DNA of 7,666 bases from Nitrososphaeraceae archaeon. Lineage in GTDB: Archaea; Thermoproteota; Nitrososphaeria; Nitrososphaerales; Nitrososphaeraceae. Every line of letters starts with the position of its first letter. Position 1 is the stretch's first letter. This document shows, one piece after another, positions 1 through 6,127 of this stretch. The notes below the pieces were generated by a model that was not told the origin of the DNA, made no database searches, and saw nothing but the letters and a program-made list of their open reading frames with translations. The position numbers were made by a program, and so were the translations under genes. The stretch spans positions 1-7,666 of the forward strand of contig JAREAJ010000036.1 of assembly GCA_029240395.1 (NCBI GenBank), read 5' to 3'.

Positions 1-309
1 GTCAAATTGGATGATGCCGGGGCGAGTTACTCGGGCACCGTTGCAGACAAACTTTACTGCTCCCATATCAACTACCACCGATGGAAACGCAGACAAAATT
101 TTCTCTGTTCCTAAAAAGGGAACGATTGTCTCAGAATCAATCTGTATTGCATTGAAAGCTTTACTACTAATAATTCGTCGGCCATCCCGAAGTTCATAAC
201 ATGTAAAGTTTTTTTCGTCTTCAAAATTCTGAGCGCCAACAGGCCATCTTGCGCTAATGAGCTTTCTTAGAGTCGCAGTTTCTCTCTTGGATAGAACTGA
301 TTTCTTCAT
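1..309 (-). CDS. PUA-domain RNA-binding protein, MCT-1/Tma20-like (N-terminal 103 residues, 3' end outside window)
   Basis: An open frame starts at the ATG at 309 and runs without a stop through base 1, so the C-terminus is missing. The N-terminus (MKKSVLSKRE...) and residues 1-75 look like the pre-PUA region of archaeal MCT-1/Tma20-like proteins. Residues 76-103 are a clear PUA start, with VVVDMGAVKFVCNGA followed by RPGI, the hallmark of this fold. Archaeal members are usually about 150-170 residues, so roughly a third is lost. The family binds structured RNA; its eukaryotic relatives MCT-1/Tma20 and eIF2D work at the ribosome in initiation or recycling, and the archaeal role is less clear. 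The gene starts 22 bp after the citrate synthase stop, on the same strand and without a visible promoter of its own, so co-transcription is likely. No Shine-Dalgarno motif precedes this ATG. The family call is firm; the precise role is inferred. Confidence 0.9.
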   Translation of the reverse strand, partial: MKKSVLSKRETATLRKLISARWPVGAQNFEDEKNFTCYELRDGRRIISSKAFNAIQIDSETIVPFLGTEKILSAFPSVVVDMGAVKFVCNGARVTRPGIIQFD

Positions 310-331
310 CTAGTCTAGGTGGGGCGCTGTT

Positions 332-1519
332 TTATTGTGGAATCTTCTCTACAAGTTCTCTATCTGCTAATGGAGTATATTCGCAGCCCATCGGTCCACA
401 ATATCTTCCCACGTATAGTGCTTTTGGTCGATAGAGCGCAGGCTTAGGCGCTGCCTCGGCAAATTTTTCCTCAATAATGTGCGATGACCAACCCGCAATC
501 CTTGAGATTGCAAAGATCGGAGTATTAAGATCAATTGGTATATCCATATCATGATACAGCGCAGCGCTATATAGGTCAACGTTTGGATATATCGCCTGTT
601 TCCTCTCTTTCATCATATATTGCTGAGTAGCTCGTTCGACCCTCTCGGTAATCTCAAACCACTGGGTTTTTTTCTCTCTAGAAAGGATCTTAGAGAGTCT
701 TGAAAGAACCTCAGAACGCGGATCGGTGGTCTTATATACTGCATGTCCCATGCCCATGATTCTCCCTCCTGTATCAAGCCGGTTTTTTACCCATCTTTCT
801 GCGTTGGGAGGATCATTTATCTCTAGTAGCATCTTCATAACCTGGACGTTGGCGCCTCCGTGCAGCTCACCGGAGAGAGCGCCTATCGCACCTCCAATAC
901 ACGAGTACATATGCGCCCTAGTGGAGGCTATCTCTCTTGCTGCAAACGTCGAGGCGTTAAAACTGTGTTCAGCATGTAATATCAGACAGATATCAAAAAT
1001 CTTGGCCTCTTTTAATGTCGGCTTAGTTCCACTCAACATATAGAGGAAATTCGAAGCATGATCTCCCTCAGACGTTGGCGATATTGTTTCTTTATTGTTC
1101 CTAGTTCTCTCCCACGCTGCTACAATAGTTGGAATCTTTGATATGAGGTTAATGGCTCGGTTAATATTAGCTTCCTTTGTGTCGTCGTCTAGATCCGTGT
1201 CATAATCTGCCAACTCGCAAACACTAGATTGAAGCACATCCATAGGTCTGGCGGTATGCCGACGGTTTTTCATGCGAGCGAGTAGCTCTGGAGGTAAGGC
1301 TCTCGCTTCTCTCAATCGCCGAGAAAAATCAGAAAGCTGGCCATTACGTGGAAGTTCCCCAAGGAGTAATAGGTAAGAAGTCTCTTCAAACGTCGAATGA
1401 TTAACCAGGTCAAGGATATCGTAACCACGATAAATTAGTTTGCCGTTGTTGCCATCAATTGAACATATTTTTGTGTCCGCAACTTCGATGTTCCTTAGCC
1501 CGATGTTCCTAGCGTCCAT
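332..1519 (-). CDS. gltA: Citrate synthase
   Basis: This 395-residue cytoplasmic enzyme condenses oxaloacetate with acetyl-CoA to give citrate and CoA, the entry step of the TCA cycle; carbon fixers use it for 2-oxoglutarate supply. The N-terminal GLRNIEVADT followed by IDG..GKLIYRGYDI is typical of the short archaeal/bacterial type. The catalytic triad is complete: His220 in GELHGGA, His259 in GMGHAVYK and Asp315 in NVDLYSA. The oxaloacetate-binding His185 sits in LHAEHSFNAST, with Arg268 in DPRSEVL and Arg340 in ISRIAGW. The C-terminus has RPKALYVG followed by a Cys-containing YCGPMGC segment, as in archaeal relatives. Length is normal for the family. The ATG at 1519 is chosen because the protein begins directly at the conserved N-terminus and lies about 32 bp below the centre of a consensus TATA box, implying a leader of only a few bases. 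2-Methylcitrate synthase is a related alternative, but no prp genes are nearby. Confidence 0.96.
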   Translation of the reverse strand: MDARNIGLRNIEVADTKICSIDGNNGKLIYRGYDILDLVNHSTFEETSYLLLLGELPRNGQLSDFSRRLREARALPPELLARMKNRRHTARPMDVLQSSVCELADYDTDLDDDTKEANINRAINLISKIPTIVAAWERTRNNKETISPTSEGDHASNFLYMLSGTKPTLKEAKIFDICLILHAEHSFNASTFAAREIASTRAHMYSCIGGAIGALSGELHGGANVQVMKMLLEINDPPNAERWVKNRLDTGGRIMGMGHAVYKTTDPRSEVLSRLSKILSREKKTQWFEITERVERATQQYMMKERKQAIYPNVDLYSAALYHDMDIPIDLNTPIFAISRIAGWSSHIIEEKFAEAAPKPALYRPKALYVGRYCGPMGCEYTPLADRELVEKIPQ

Positions 1520-1547
1520 CTAGGATGATAGTTGCGTAAATACTAAA

Positions 1548-1555
1548 TATATAAA
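1548..1555 (-). promoter_or_regulatory. Archaeal TATA box for citrate synthase
   Basis: The minus strand reads TTTATATA, an exact match to the archaeal TATA consensus. Its centre lies about 32 bp upstream of the citrate synthase ATG, so transcription should start around 1525 and give a leader of about 5 nt. The near-leaderless layout agrees with the absence of a Shine-Dalgarno motif before the ATG. The upstream BRE-like purines are weak. Confidence 0.75.
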
Positions 1556-1872
1556 TTGATGTCCACTGGCTTTGGTCCTAACTTGGCCACTCACTTTGCA
1601 GGTAGGAACAATAACCCTTTTGATGCGAGTAATATGTGAGGCTGATACTTAGTACATTGAGATGGTGTATAGTACAATATTGCGCAGGTTAGACTGGAGA
1701 ACATCATTATTATCCTTTCCATCTTTCTTTTTTCGGCACAGACCATGACAAATCCGCTAACTCCGTTGCCGCGCCCAGCTGTGCCAGGAATTGCAAATGT
1801 AAAAAACATCGTTGGCAAGGACAACCGATTAATTTTTTTCGCCGTGCCTCGGACGTATCACACCTTTAGACA
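1556..1872. other. Intergenic stretch between proteasome beta and citrate synthase, no supported gene
   Basis: This gap separates the proteasome beta stop from the citrate synthase promoter. A minus-strand frame at 1591-1824 (TTG start; 72 residues from the ATG at 1809) is open, but it has no recognisable domain, no Shine-Dalgarno motif and no convincing TATA box, so I do not call it a gene. I see no tRNA T-loop motif, no large hairpin and no repeat. On the minus strand a T-run at 1801-1806 may end transcription of the proteasome gene. Confidence 0.5.
1801..1806 (-). terminator. Possible T-run terminator after proteasome beta
   Basis: The minus strand carries six T residues about 67-72 nt after the proteasome beta stop. 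Archaeal termination often needs only a short T-rich stretch without a hairpin. It is the only such run close downstream of the gene, but one short run is weak evidence. Confidence 0.25.
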
Positions 1873-2472
1873 CTACTTAACAGCCAGCAAATCCTCGCGT
1901 AAATTATTCTTCGTAATTGTCAACAGATCAATTCCATCTCCACTTGATGAATCTCGTTGTATAGACGACTTCATCGCTTTGACTACAAGATCTTTTGCTT
2001 TCTCGTCGCTCATTCCTGAAGTGTATTCTGCATCCATTACCCCAAGAGCCATTTCCGCTCCAGAACCTACAGCAGCATAATCATCGGGAAGAACAGAACC
2101 GAGGGGATCTAAAGTATAAATTTGTGGTCGATATTCGATGCCTCCTATTACTACTTGTGTTAGCAATGGAAAATATCGTCTTTCGAACATTATCACCGAC
2201 ATTAACTTCGCAATGGAGTTGGTGGCAACTGATCTCTTAATTTCTAATCGCCTAATCTTAGCGAGGGCGGAAACCTGCCGTACTAGGACCTGCATATCAG
2301 CAATCATCCCAGCACATGCAGCGCCGACGTATTCAGTTATTGGAAAAACCTTTTTGGTATTCTTGTTCACGACAAAGTTTCCGTAGGACACACGTTTTTC
2401 TGCAGCGAGAATTATACCGTCACTATAGGAAATGCCTATCGCCGTGGCTCCGGGAAAAAATTGAAACGCCAT
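1873..2472 (-). CDS. psmB: Proteasome beta subunit lacking the catalytic Thr1 (probably non-catalytic)
   Basis: This 199-residue protein is a 20S proteasome beta subunit, part of the inner rings of the cytoplasmic protease core. After an 8-residue N-terminus (MAFQFFPG) comes ATAIGISYSDG, the position where active subunits have TTTVGI and cleave to expose Thr1. Here residue 9, the Thr1 position, is Ala (codon GCC at 2448-2446). With a constant offset of 8 against the Thermoplasma beta subunit (recalled from memory), the rest of the active site is kept: Glu25 for position 17, Lys41 for Lys33, Ser137 for Ser129 (GSG), Asp174 for Asp166 and Ser177 for Ser169 (QRDSSSGDGID). The fold is therefore intact with the nucleophile lost. 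Some archaea carry two beta subunits with only one active, so this is likely a structural or activating partner of a second beta gene outside the window. The GHKL ATPase gene lies 70 bp upstream on the same strand. Family call firm; inactivity inferred. Confidence 0.93.
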   Translation of the reverse strand: MAFQFFPGATAIGISYSDGIILAAEKRVSYGNFVVNKNTKKVFPITEYVGAACAGMIADMQVLVRQVSALAKIRRLEIKRSVATNSIAKLMSVIMFERRYFPLLTQVVIGGIEYRPQIYTLDPLGSVLPDDYAAVGSGAEMALGVMDAEYTSGMSDEKAKDLVVKAMKSSIQRDSSSGDGIDLLTITKNNLREDLLAVK

Positions 2473-2520
2473 ATTTTGTACTTGTCTGTAATTAATCTCA
2501 TTTAGCCTTTTCGAATTAGG

Positions 2521-2528
2521 AATATATT
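2521..2528 (-). promoter_or_regulatory. TATA-like box for proteasome beta
   Basis: The minus strand reads AATATATT, centred about 52 bp upstream of the psmB ATG. A start near 2498 would give a leader of about 26 nt. A weaker AT-rich element (TTAATTA near 2489-2495) lies only about 20 bp upstream of the ATG, which is too close for the usual spacing. No Shine-Dalgarno motif is visible. Confidence 0.35.
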
Positions 2529-2542
2529 AGATCGAGATCTAA
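2527..2542. repeat. Short inverted repeat at the proteasome beta promoter (possible operator)
   Basis: The plus strand reads TTAGATC, a 2-bp spacer GA, then GATCTAA: perfect 7-bp arms. It sits between the stop codon of the GHKL ATPase gene and the TATA-like box of psmB, overlapping that box by 2 bp. The position and dyad symmetry fit a repressor or activator site. It is short enough that chance cannot be excluded. Confidence 0.4.
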
Positions 2543-4246
2543 CTATGCTGCTGAGCTTTTTTTATCCGAGGTGTGGTCATGAATTCTTATCGCTTCGGCC
2601 ACCAACCTGTTTTGAAGCTCTAACGCGCTCTTTCCTTCGGGATGCTTAGAACTTGCAATAGCCTCGGCCACTATTCCGATGATATGTCTCAGCAGGAATT
2701 CATCTCCTCTTCTTGATTCTGCTGTATATGTTGAGTTGGCCTTATTAACGAATACGACGTTTTCATTGGTAAAGCTGTACCTCGAGTCGGATTCATCTTC
2801 ATAAGGAATAACCTTATATCCTACCTTTTTTAAAGCAAAAGTTTTCTTTAGTATTGGGCGTTTAATTCTACGAATTGTTGCTGTTGATACCGCCTGTCCC
2901 GTACCTCCTCCTCCTTCTGCTGGAATTTGACCGAAATGTTCCATGCCCTGACTATCGCTGTACGTCAACGAGGCCATCTCTCGATCGGAAAAGTCGTGAG
3001 ACAAGCTCCGGCCGGCACCTTCCACTGTGTGTATAGGACGTACCCCTTCTTCTAAGCTCTGCGGAGAAACGGGTCTTCCTACATCCTCATGGTTCTCAAA
3101 GGAGACACTTGAGGAGATGCCTGCAGCCCCCTCGTGTTCCTTGGATTCTAGCTCACTATCTTCAAAATGACCCCTTCCCTTAGTAGAAAGTTGCTTCACC
3201 TCGACGGTCTCATAGCCCTCTACTTCCTCTGTTTCTATGTTCTCGACTATTGCTTGACCAAGAACCTTGTCAATCTCTTTATAGATCTTTGATTCCTCTT
3301 TTGTTATTAGGACATCCTCATATTCGCTAAGGCTCGGGATTACCGTATCTGCTATGAAGGTCTGCATGCTCTTGTAAAATTTGGCATATTCTTCGTCTTC
3401 AATAATTGCCGATTTATCTGCAAATCTGGACGTTAAAGAATCACATCTAACAAAACCAGTCGCCCTTTTCAGCTTATTATCAAATCCGAAAGTACTCCTA
3501 GTTACTACATGGTTCCCCACCATGATAGCAATGCCATTTTCTTCCTCCGAAAGAGGTCTTCTTGCTATTACTACTTCACCTACAATCTTTCCGTTGTCTA
3601 GGTTCACAAATATTCTATGTCCCTGTATATCTGGTGCCTTGATAACCTCCGCCCCGGTAAAATCCCACTCCTTAATGGTATCAGATGATTTGATAAATAC
3701 CTGAAAGAGAGGGAGTCTTAATATTGCTAACTTTCGTATTTCTTTAGTCAATTTGGAGATGTCAACAGGTTGTTTTGCTCCAATAAGAGATAGTTCGGTT
3801 CCATTTCTATTTAGTGGAGGTTCGCCGATCTCAGTCAAGGGAGTATTTCCAGCAAACAGGTTATCGAGTACCGAGGCTTCTAAAACGATTGACTTATTAA
3901 ACGACTCGCGTCGGGTTCGTATTTTCATACTCTCAAAGGACGTCAGAAAGGACAGTCTACCTGTCCCATACCTACCCGTTCTAATTCTGCGAAGTTTAGG
4001 GGAAATTGAATCATATTTCTTGTGAGGAGATCCAAGCAACAAAAACTTCTCCATGCCTTCGGCATCCATTCCTGCATCATCTTCTATCAAAATAGAACCA
4101 TTACTTAGAATAGTAATAAGAACAGTTGTAGCGTCCTCATCGAATGCATTCTCAACCAGCTCCTTTACGATCTCATATGGGGAGACCCAAGTTTTAGTAG
4201 CAAATTCCTTAAAGAACGAAGGATGTACCTTGAGCTCGACAGTCAT
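2543..4246 (-). CDS. GHKL-type ATPase (Hsp90/MutL/MORC-like), uncharacterised
   Basis: This 567-residue protein starts with a Bergerat ATP-binding fold. The N box is at residues 28-39 (KELVENAFDEDA, with Glu29, Asn33 and Asp36), the metal/adenine box at 55-61 (EDDAGMD), a lid segment at 68-77 (FLLLGSPHKK) and the glycine box at 91-99 (GRYGTGRLS). Residues 120-300 look like a transducer-type alpha/beta domain. Residues 335-455 are acidic, Gly/Ser/Glu-rich and probably disordered. The C-terminal domain (about 465-567) is basic, then alpha/beta (FTNENVVFVN), ending in helices (HIIGIVAEAIA). There is no histidine-kinase phospho-acceptor domain, membrane segment or MutL endonuclease motif, so it is neither a sensor kinase nor plain MutL. 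The adenine box appears one residue shorter than DxGxG. The role is unknown: a DNA- or protein-remodelling ATPase is plausible. The ATG at 4246 is chosen because it starts just before the conserved helix, with a TATA-like box about 31 bp upstream. The gene lies between DUF309 and proteasome beta. Confidence 0.88.
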   Translation of the reverse strand: MTVELKVHPSFFKEFATKTWVSPYEIVKELVENAFDEDATTVLITILSNGSILIEDDAGMDAEGMEKFLLLGSPHKKYDSISPKLRRIRTGRYGTGRLSFLTSFESMKIRTRRESFNKSIVLEASVLDNLFAGNTPLTEIGEPPLNRNGTELSLIGAKQPVDISKLTKEIRKLAILRLPLFQVFIKSSDTIKEWDFTGAEVIKAPDIQGHRIFVNLDNGKIVGEVVIARRPLSEEENGIAIMVGNHVVTRSTFGFDNKLKRATGFVRCDSLTSRFADKSAIIEDEEYAKFYKSMQTFIADTVIPSLSEYEDVLITKEESKIYKEIDKVLGQAIVENIETEEVEGYETVEVKQLSTKGRGHFEDSELESKEHEGAAGISSSVSFENHEDVGRPVSPQSLEEGVRPIHTVEGAGRSLSHDFSDREMASLTYSDSQGMEHFGQIPAEGGGGTGQAVSTATIRRIKRPILKKTFALKKVGYKVIPYEDESDSRYSFTNENVVFVNKANSTYTAESRRGDEFLLRHIIGIVAEAIASSKHPEGKSALELQNRLVAEAIRIHDHTSDKKSSAA

Positions 4247-4273
4247 CTCTCGATTGAAATTTACAGCGTCCCC

Positions 4274-4280
4274 TTTATTT
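4274..4280 (-). promoter_or_regulatory. TATA-like box for the GHKL ATPase gene
   Basis: The minus strand reads AAATAAA, centred about 31 bp upstream of the ATG at 4246. This is nearly the same spacing as the consensus box before citrate synthase and again predicts a leader of a few bases. The motif itself is an imperfect TATA match. A strong palindrome lies just upstream. Confidence 0.35.
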
Positions 4281-4292
4281 GTTGCGTATGAA

Positions 4293-4322
4293 AAGTTCTT
4301 TGACTATGTAGTCATAGAACTT
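4293..4322. repeat. 30-bp near-perfect palindrome upstream of the GHKL ATPase promoter (candidate operator)
   Basis: The plus strand reads AAGTTCTTTGACTA, then a 2-bp TG spacer, then TAGTCATAGAACTT. The 14-bp arms match at 13 of 14 positions, the core TGACTA/TAGTCA being perfect. The 2-bp spacer is too short for a good RNA hairpin loop and no T-run follows on the minus strand, so a dimeric DNA-binding protein site is more likely than a terminator. It lies 12 bp upstream of the TATA-like box, where an activator could act or a repressor could block assembly. Confidence 0.6.
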
Positions 4323-4379
4323 GCACGAAACGAACCAATACTTAGATAGCAGATAGAATGAGCAGAAGCCTAAGCTAAA

Positions 4380-4404
4380 GAGCACCTGTAGCCATGGCAG
4401 GCTC
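4380..4404 (-). terminator. Possible hairpin after the DUF309 gene
   Basis: Directly after the DUF309 stop, the minus strand has GAGCCTG, a 9-nt loop containing CCATGG, then CAGGTGCTC: a 7-bp stem with a small bulge, followed by TTT. The position suits a 3' end or mRNA-stability hairpin, but the T-run is short and archaea rarely depend on hairpins. Treat it as tentative. Confidence 0.25.
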
Positions 4405-4406
4405 GC

Positions 4407-5000
4407 CTAGATCTTAAAAAGCTCAACTTTACTCCTCTTCAAAATATTGCGTACTATTTGTTTTAATCTATCGATATCAACTCGGTGGTAGACTCCCCTG
4501 GCATCAGCCAGTTTTTTAGATGCCCGTCCTAAAATAGAAATACAAATATCCTCCTCATTTTTCTGGTAGTGGACTAAACCTGCGCACACTAGTATGATCC
4601 CCCCGAGTAGATCCCTCTCTTGGCCTTTGGATTGGTTCCAGACTGATTCCAGAATTTCATGTGCGATCCAAAACTTTTCCTCATTAAAAACATTAACAGC
4701 CTCTGATATTGACTCTTGTTTTTCCCTCTTTTTTTCTATTACCTGATAAGAGCCCACGTAAGTCCCGATTTCTTTGAAGAGCTTATCCACGTTTGGGGTA
4801 CTTCCATCTGGAGGCAAGGTTATGTCATATTCAATGTGAAATCTAGCCACCCTAGCATCTCTCACTATTATACCATGTTGAGAAGCAATTATTCGTGCTC
4901 TATTTCGTAGCTGCAAAGCATCTTCTGGGGTGTTTGAAAGATTATTCAGAAAGAGAATGAGCCTCGTTGACATTGCTGTAGCTACGACGAGCAAGGACAT
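4407..5000 (-). CDS. DUF309-domain protein with N-terminal alpha/beta extension
   Basis: This 197-residue protein is of unknown function. Residues 100-165 match DUF309: FNEEKFWIAHEILESVW (His114, Glu115, Trp121), then R129-DLLGGIILVCAGLVHY with His144, a helical bundle whose conserved His/Glu pair may bind a ligand or metal. Residues 12-90 form a separate predicted alpha/beta unit: strand RLILFLNN, helix EDALQLRNRARII, strands through RVARFHIEYDI, then a helix, resembling a ferredoxin-like arrangement. It has no signal peptide; the short hydrophobic start (LLVVATA) is too small for a membrane anchor. The ATG at 5000 is favoured by GGGAGG 9 nt upstream, although an in-frame ATG at 4973 (MSTRL) would begin directly at the first strand. 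The next gene on the strand is the GHKL ATPase, after a 160-bp gap with its own putative promoter, so a shared operon is not assured. Confidence 0.85.
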   Translation of the reverse strand: MSLLVVATAMSTRLILFLNNLSNTPEDALQLRNRARIIASQHGIIVRDARVARFHIEYDITLPPDGSTPNVDKLFKEIGTYVGSYQVIEKKREKQESISEAVNVFNEEKFWIAHEILESVWNQSKGQERDLLGGIILVCAGLVHYQKNEEDICISILGRASKKLADARGVYHRVDIDRLKQIVRNILKRSKVELFKI

Positions 5001-5009
5001 AAACCATGT

Positions 5010-5015
5010 CCTCCC
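5010..5015 (-). promoter_or_regulatory. Shine-Dalgarno site for the DUF309 gene
   Basis: The minus strand reads GGGAGG, complementary to the archaeal 16S 3' end, ending 9 nt before the ATG at 5000. It decides for that start over the in-frame ATG at 4973 and over the out-of-frame ATG between them and the site. It also implies a real 5' leader on this mRNA. Confidence 0.6.
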
Positions 5016-5204
5016 GTGGCTCTGACTTACAGTTGTGACAGAGCAGATTCACTTGTAGGTAAGAACATTCGTCCAGTTATTCTGACTAAAATGTGAATGT
5101 TTCAAGGGCGATATGCTTTCGTGCGATAAAGGTTCGTCGCGTGCGAGTATTCCACTTAGTAAGTAATTCTCATCTCAGCTACCCGGCTTCAATTGAAATT
5201 AATC

Positions 5205-5210
5205 AAAAAA
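5205..5210 (-). terminator. Possible T-run terminator after the methyltransferase gene
   Basis: The minus strand has TTTTTT followed by an AT-rich stretch (GATTAATTTCAATTG), about 37-57 nt after the methyltransferase stop. This is the usual look of an archaeal T-rich terminator. It falls in the 246-bp gap before the DUF309 gene, which otherwise holds no feature I can support except the DUF309 Shine-Dalgarno site. Confidence 0.35.
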
Positions 5211-5246
5211 CGCTTAACAAAGTATGGTCGCGGACTTGTCTACTTC

Positions 5247-6107
5247 CTAATTTAGTGTTGGTGATATCCCTGCAGCTGGACTATCTTGGTACATTTGAGC
5301 GAACACATAGGCGGTGTCGAGTTCCTGATCATTAGTCCACAATGTCGGCAAGGTAGCACATCCTAAAATTTCCAAATTAAAATTCTTAATGATACTTCCC
5401 CAGCCCCATTGAGTGTTGTCAGCCATATATTCTCTCACAGCGTGAGTTCCCATAAAGTTGAAGCCGACTCTCCCTTTTTTATTTCTAGAGTTTATTTCTT
5501 TTGCTACAACGTCTCTTGCCAAGATGTCTCCACACTCAGGAAGGCCTGATATGAAAAAAATAGGACACGAAAGGTCAAGAGATTCATATTCAAACCTCGT
5601 TGCGTCGGTATTATAGATCTCAAAGCCAACTCCTGTTAATGAGGAAATATCATGTTGAAGTAAGCTCAAGCTACAGTCTATCTCAATGCTAAAAGCCTTC
5701 AGCCCCACTAGTGTTGAACAATATGCTAATCTTCCGTCACCGGAACCAACGTCAACCAACTCTTTGAACCCCAATCTCTTGGAATAGTACGCTAGGGCGT
5801 AAGCAGACAACATCCATGTCGGGTAAAATGGTTGGTAACAAGTATCATGCTTCTTGCTACTAAGCCAATAATTGTTAATATCCCCCTCATACGCGCTGCA
5901 TAACACTCCATCGACCACGATGTCGGTTTGATTCAGATAGATAGGGTTAACTTTCCCAAATAAATTAAGTTTATCTAGGATGGCTTGCTCAATATTGAAC
6001 CTGGTTGAGTGTTGACGTGGCACAACTTCGCTCACATACCCTTTTGGTGAGAAGTCTCTCATGTAGTTATTCTTCAGTCCAACGATTGATGCAGAGAAAC
6101 CGTCCAA
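5247..6107 (-). CDS. Class I SAM-dependent methyltransferase-like protein, target unknown
   Basis: This 286-residue protein has a Rossmann-type SAM-binding motif I at residues 117-126 (LVDVGSGDGR), an acidic residue at the end of strand 2 (FSIEID, 139-144) and a motif III-like NTDATRF at 166-172. Segment 183-193 (IFFISGLPECG) takes the motif IV place but lacks the NPPY or DPPY of N6-adenine enzymes, so the substrate cannot be named. About 90 residues precede the fold, including an aromatic stretch (YQPFYPTWML) that could shape the substrate pocket. There is no membrane segment or signal peptide. The open frame is limited upstream by a stop, and its longest start is a TTG at 6107; an ATG at 6062 would give 271 residues. 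Neither has a Shine-Dalgarno motif. A TATA-like box about 25 bp above the TTG would make that start fully leaderless, so the start is uncertain. The zinc-ribbon gene ends 27 bp upstream. Confidence 0.75.
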   Translation of the reverse strand: MDGFSASIVGLKNNYMRDFSPKGYVSEVVPRQHSTRFNIEQAILDKLNLFGKVNPIYLNQTDIVVDGVLCSAYEGDINNYWLSSKKHDTCYQPFYPTWMLSAYALAYYSKRLGFKELVDVGSGDGRLAYCSTLVGLKAFSIEIDCSLSLLQHDISSLTGVGFEIYNTDATRFEYESLDLSCPIFFISGLPECGDILARDVVAKEINSRNKKGRVGFNFMGTHAVREYMADNTQWGWGSIIKNFNLEILGCATLPTLWTNDQELDTAYVFAQMYQDSPAAGISPTLN

Positions 6108-6127
6108 TAGTATCTATTGCATAGAGG

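Noticed and set aside
11..199. Plus-strand frame of 62 residues at the left edge
   Set aside because: It is the antisense shadow of the PUA-domain gene, whose protein has a clear family match.
1591..1824. Minus-strand frame of 77 residues in the gap before citrate synthase
   Set aside because: It has a TTG start (ATG at 1809), no domain, no Shine-Dalgarno motif and no good promoter; its hydrophobic patches are not a clean membrane segment.
1809..1838. Plus-strand GTTG/CAAC hairpin followed by a T-run, resembling a terminator
   Set aside because: The stem is only 4 bp and no plus-strand gene lies upstream.
2543..4246. Reading the GHKL ATPase as part of an anti-phage or sensor-kinase system
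   Set aside because: No partner effector, receiver, nuclease or membrane gene is adjacent; its neighbours look like housekeeping genes.
5020..5043. Small CTCTG/CAGAG inverted repeat above the DUF309 Shine-Dalgarno site
   Set aside because: The arms are only 5 bp with a 14-bp spacer, which is expected by chance in a gap of this size.
5093..5335. Plus-strand frame of 80 residues overlapping the methyltransferase 3' end
   Set aside because: No domain or start signal, and half of it is antisense to a recognised gene.
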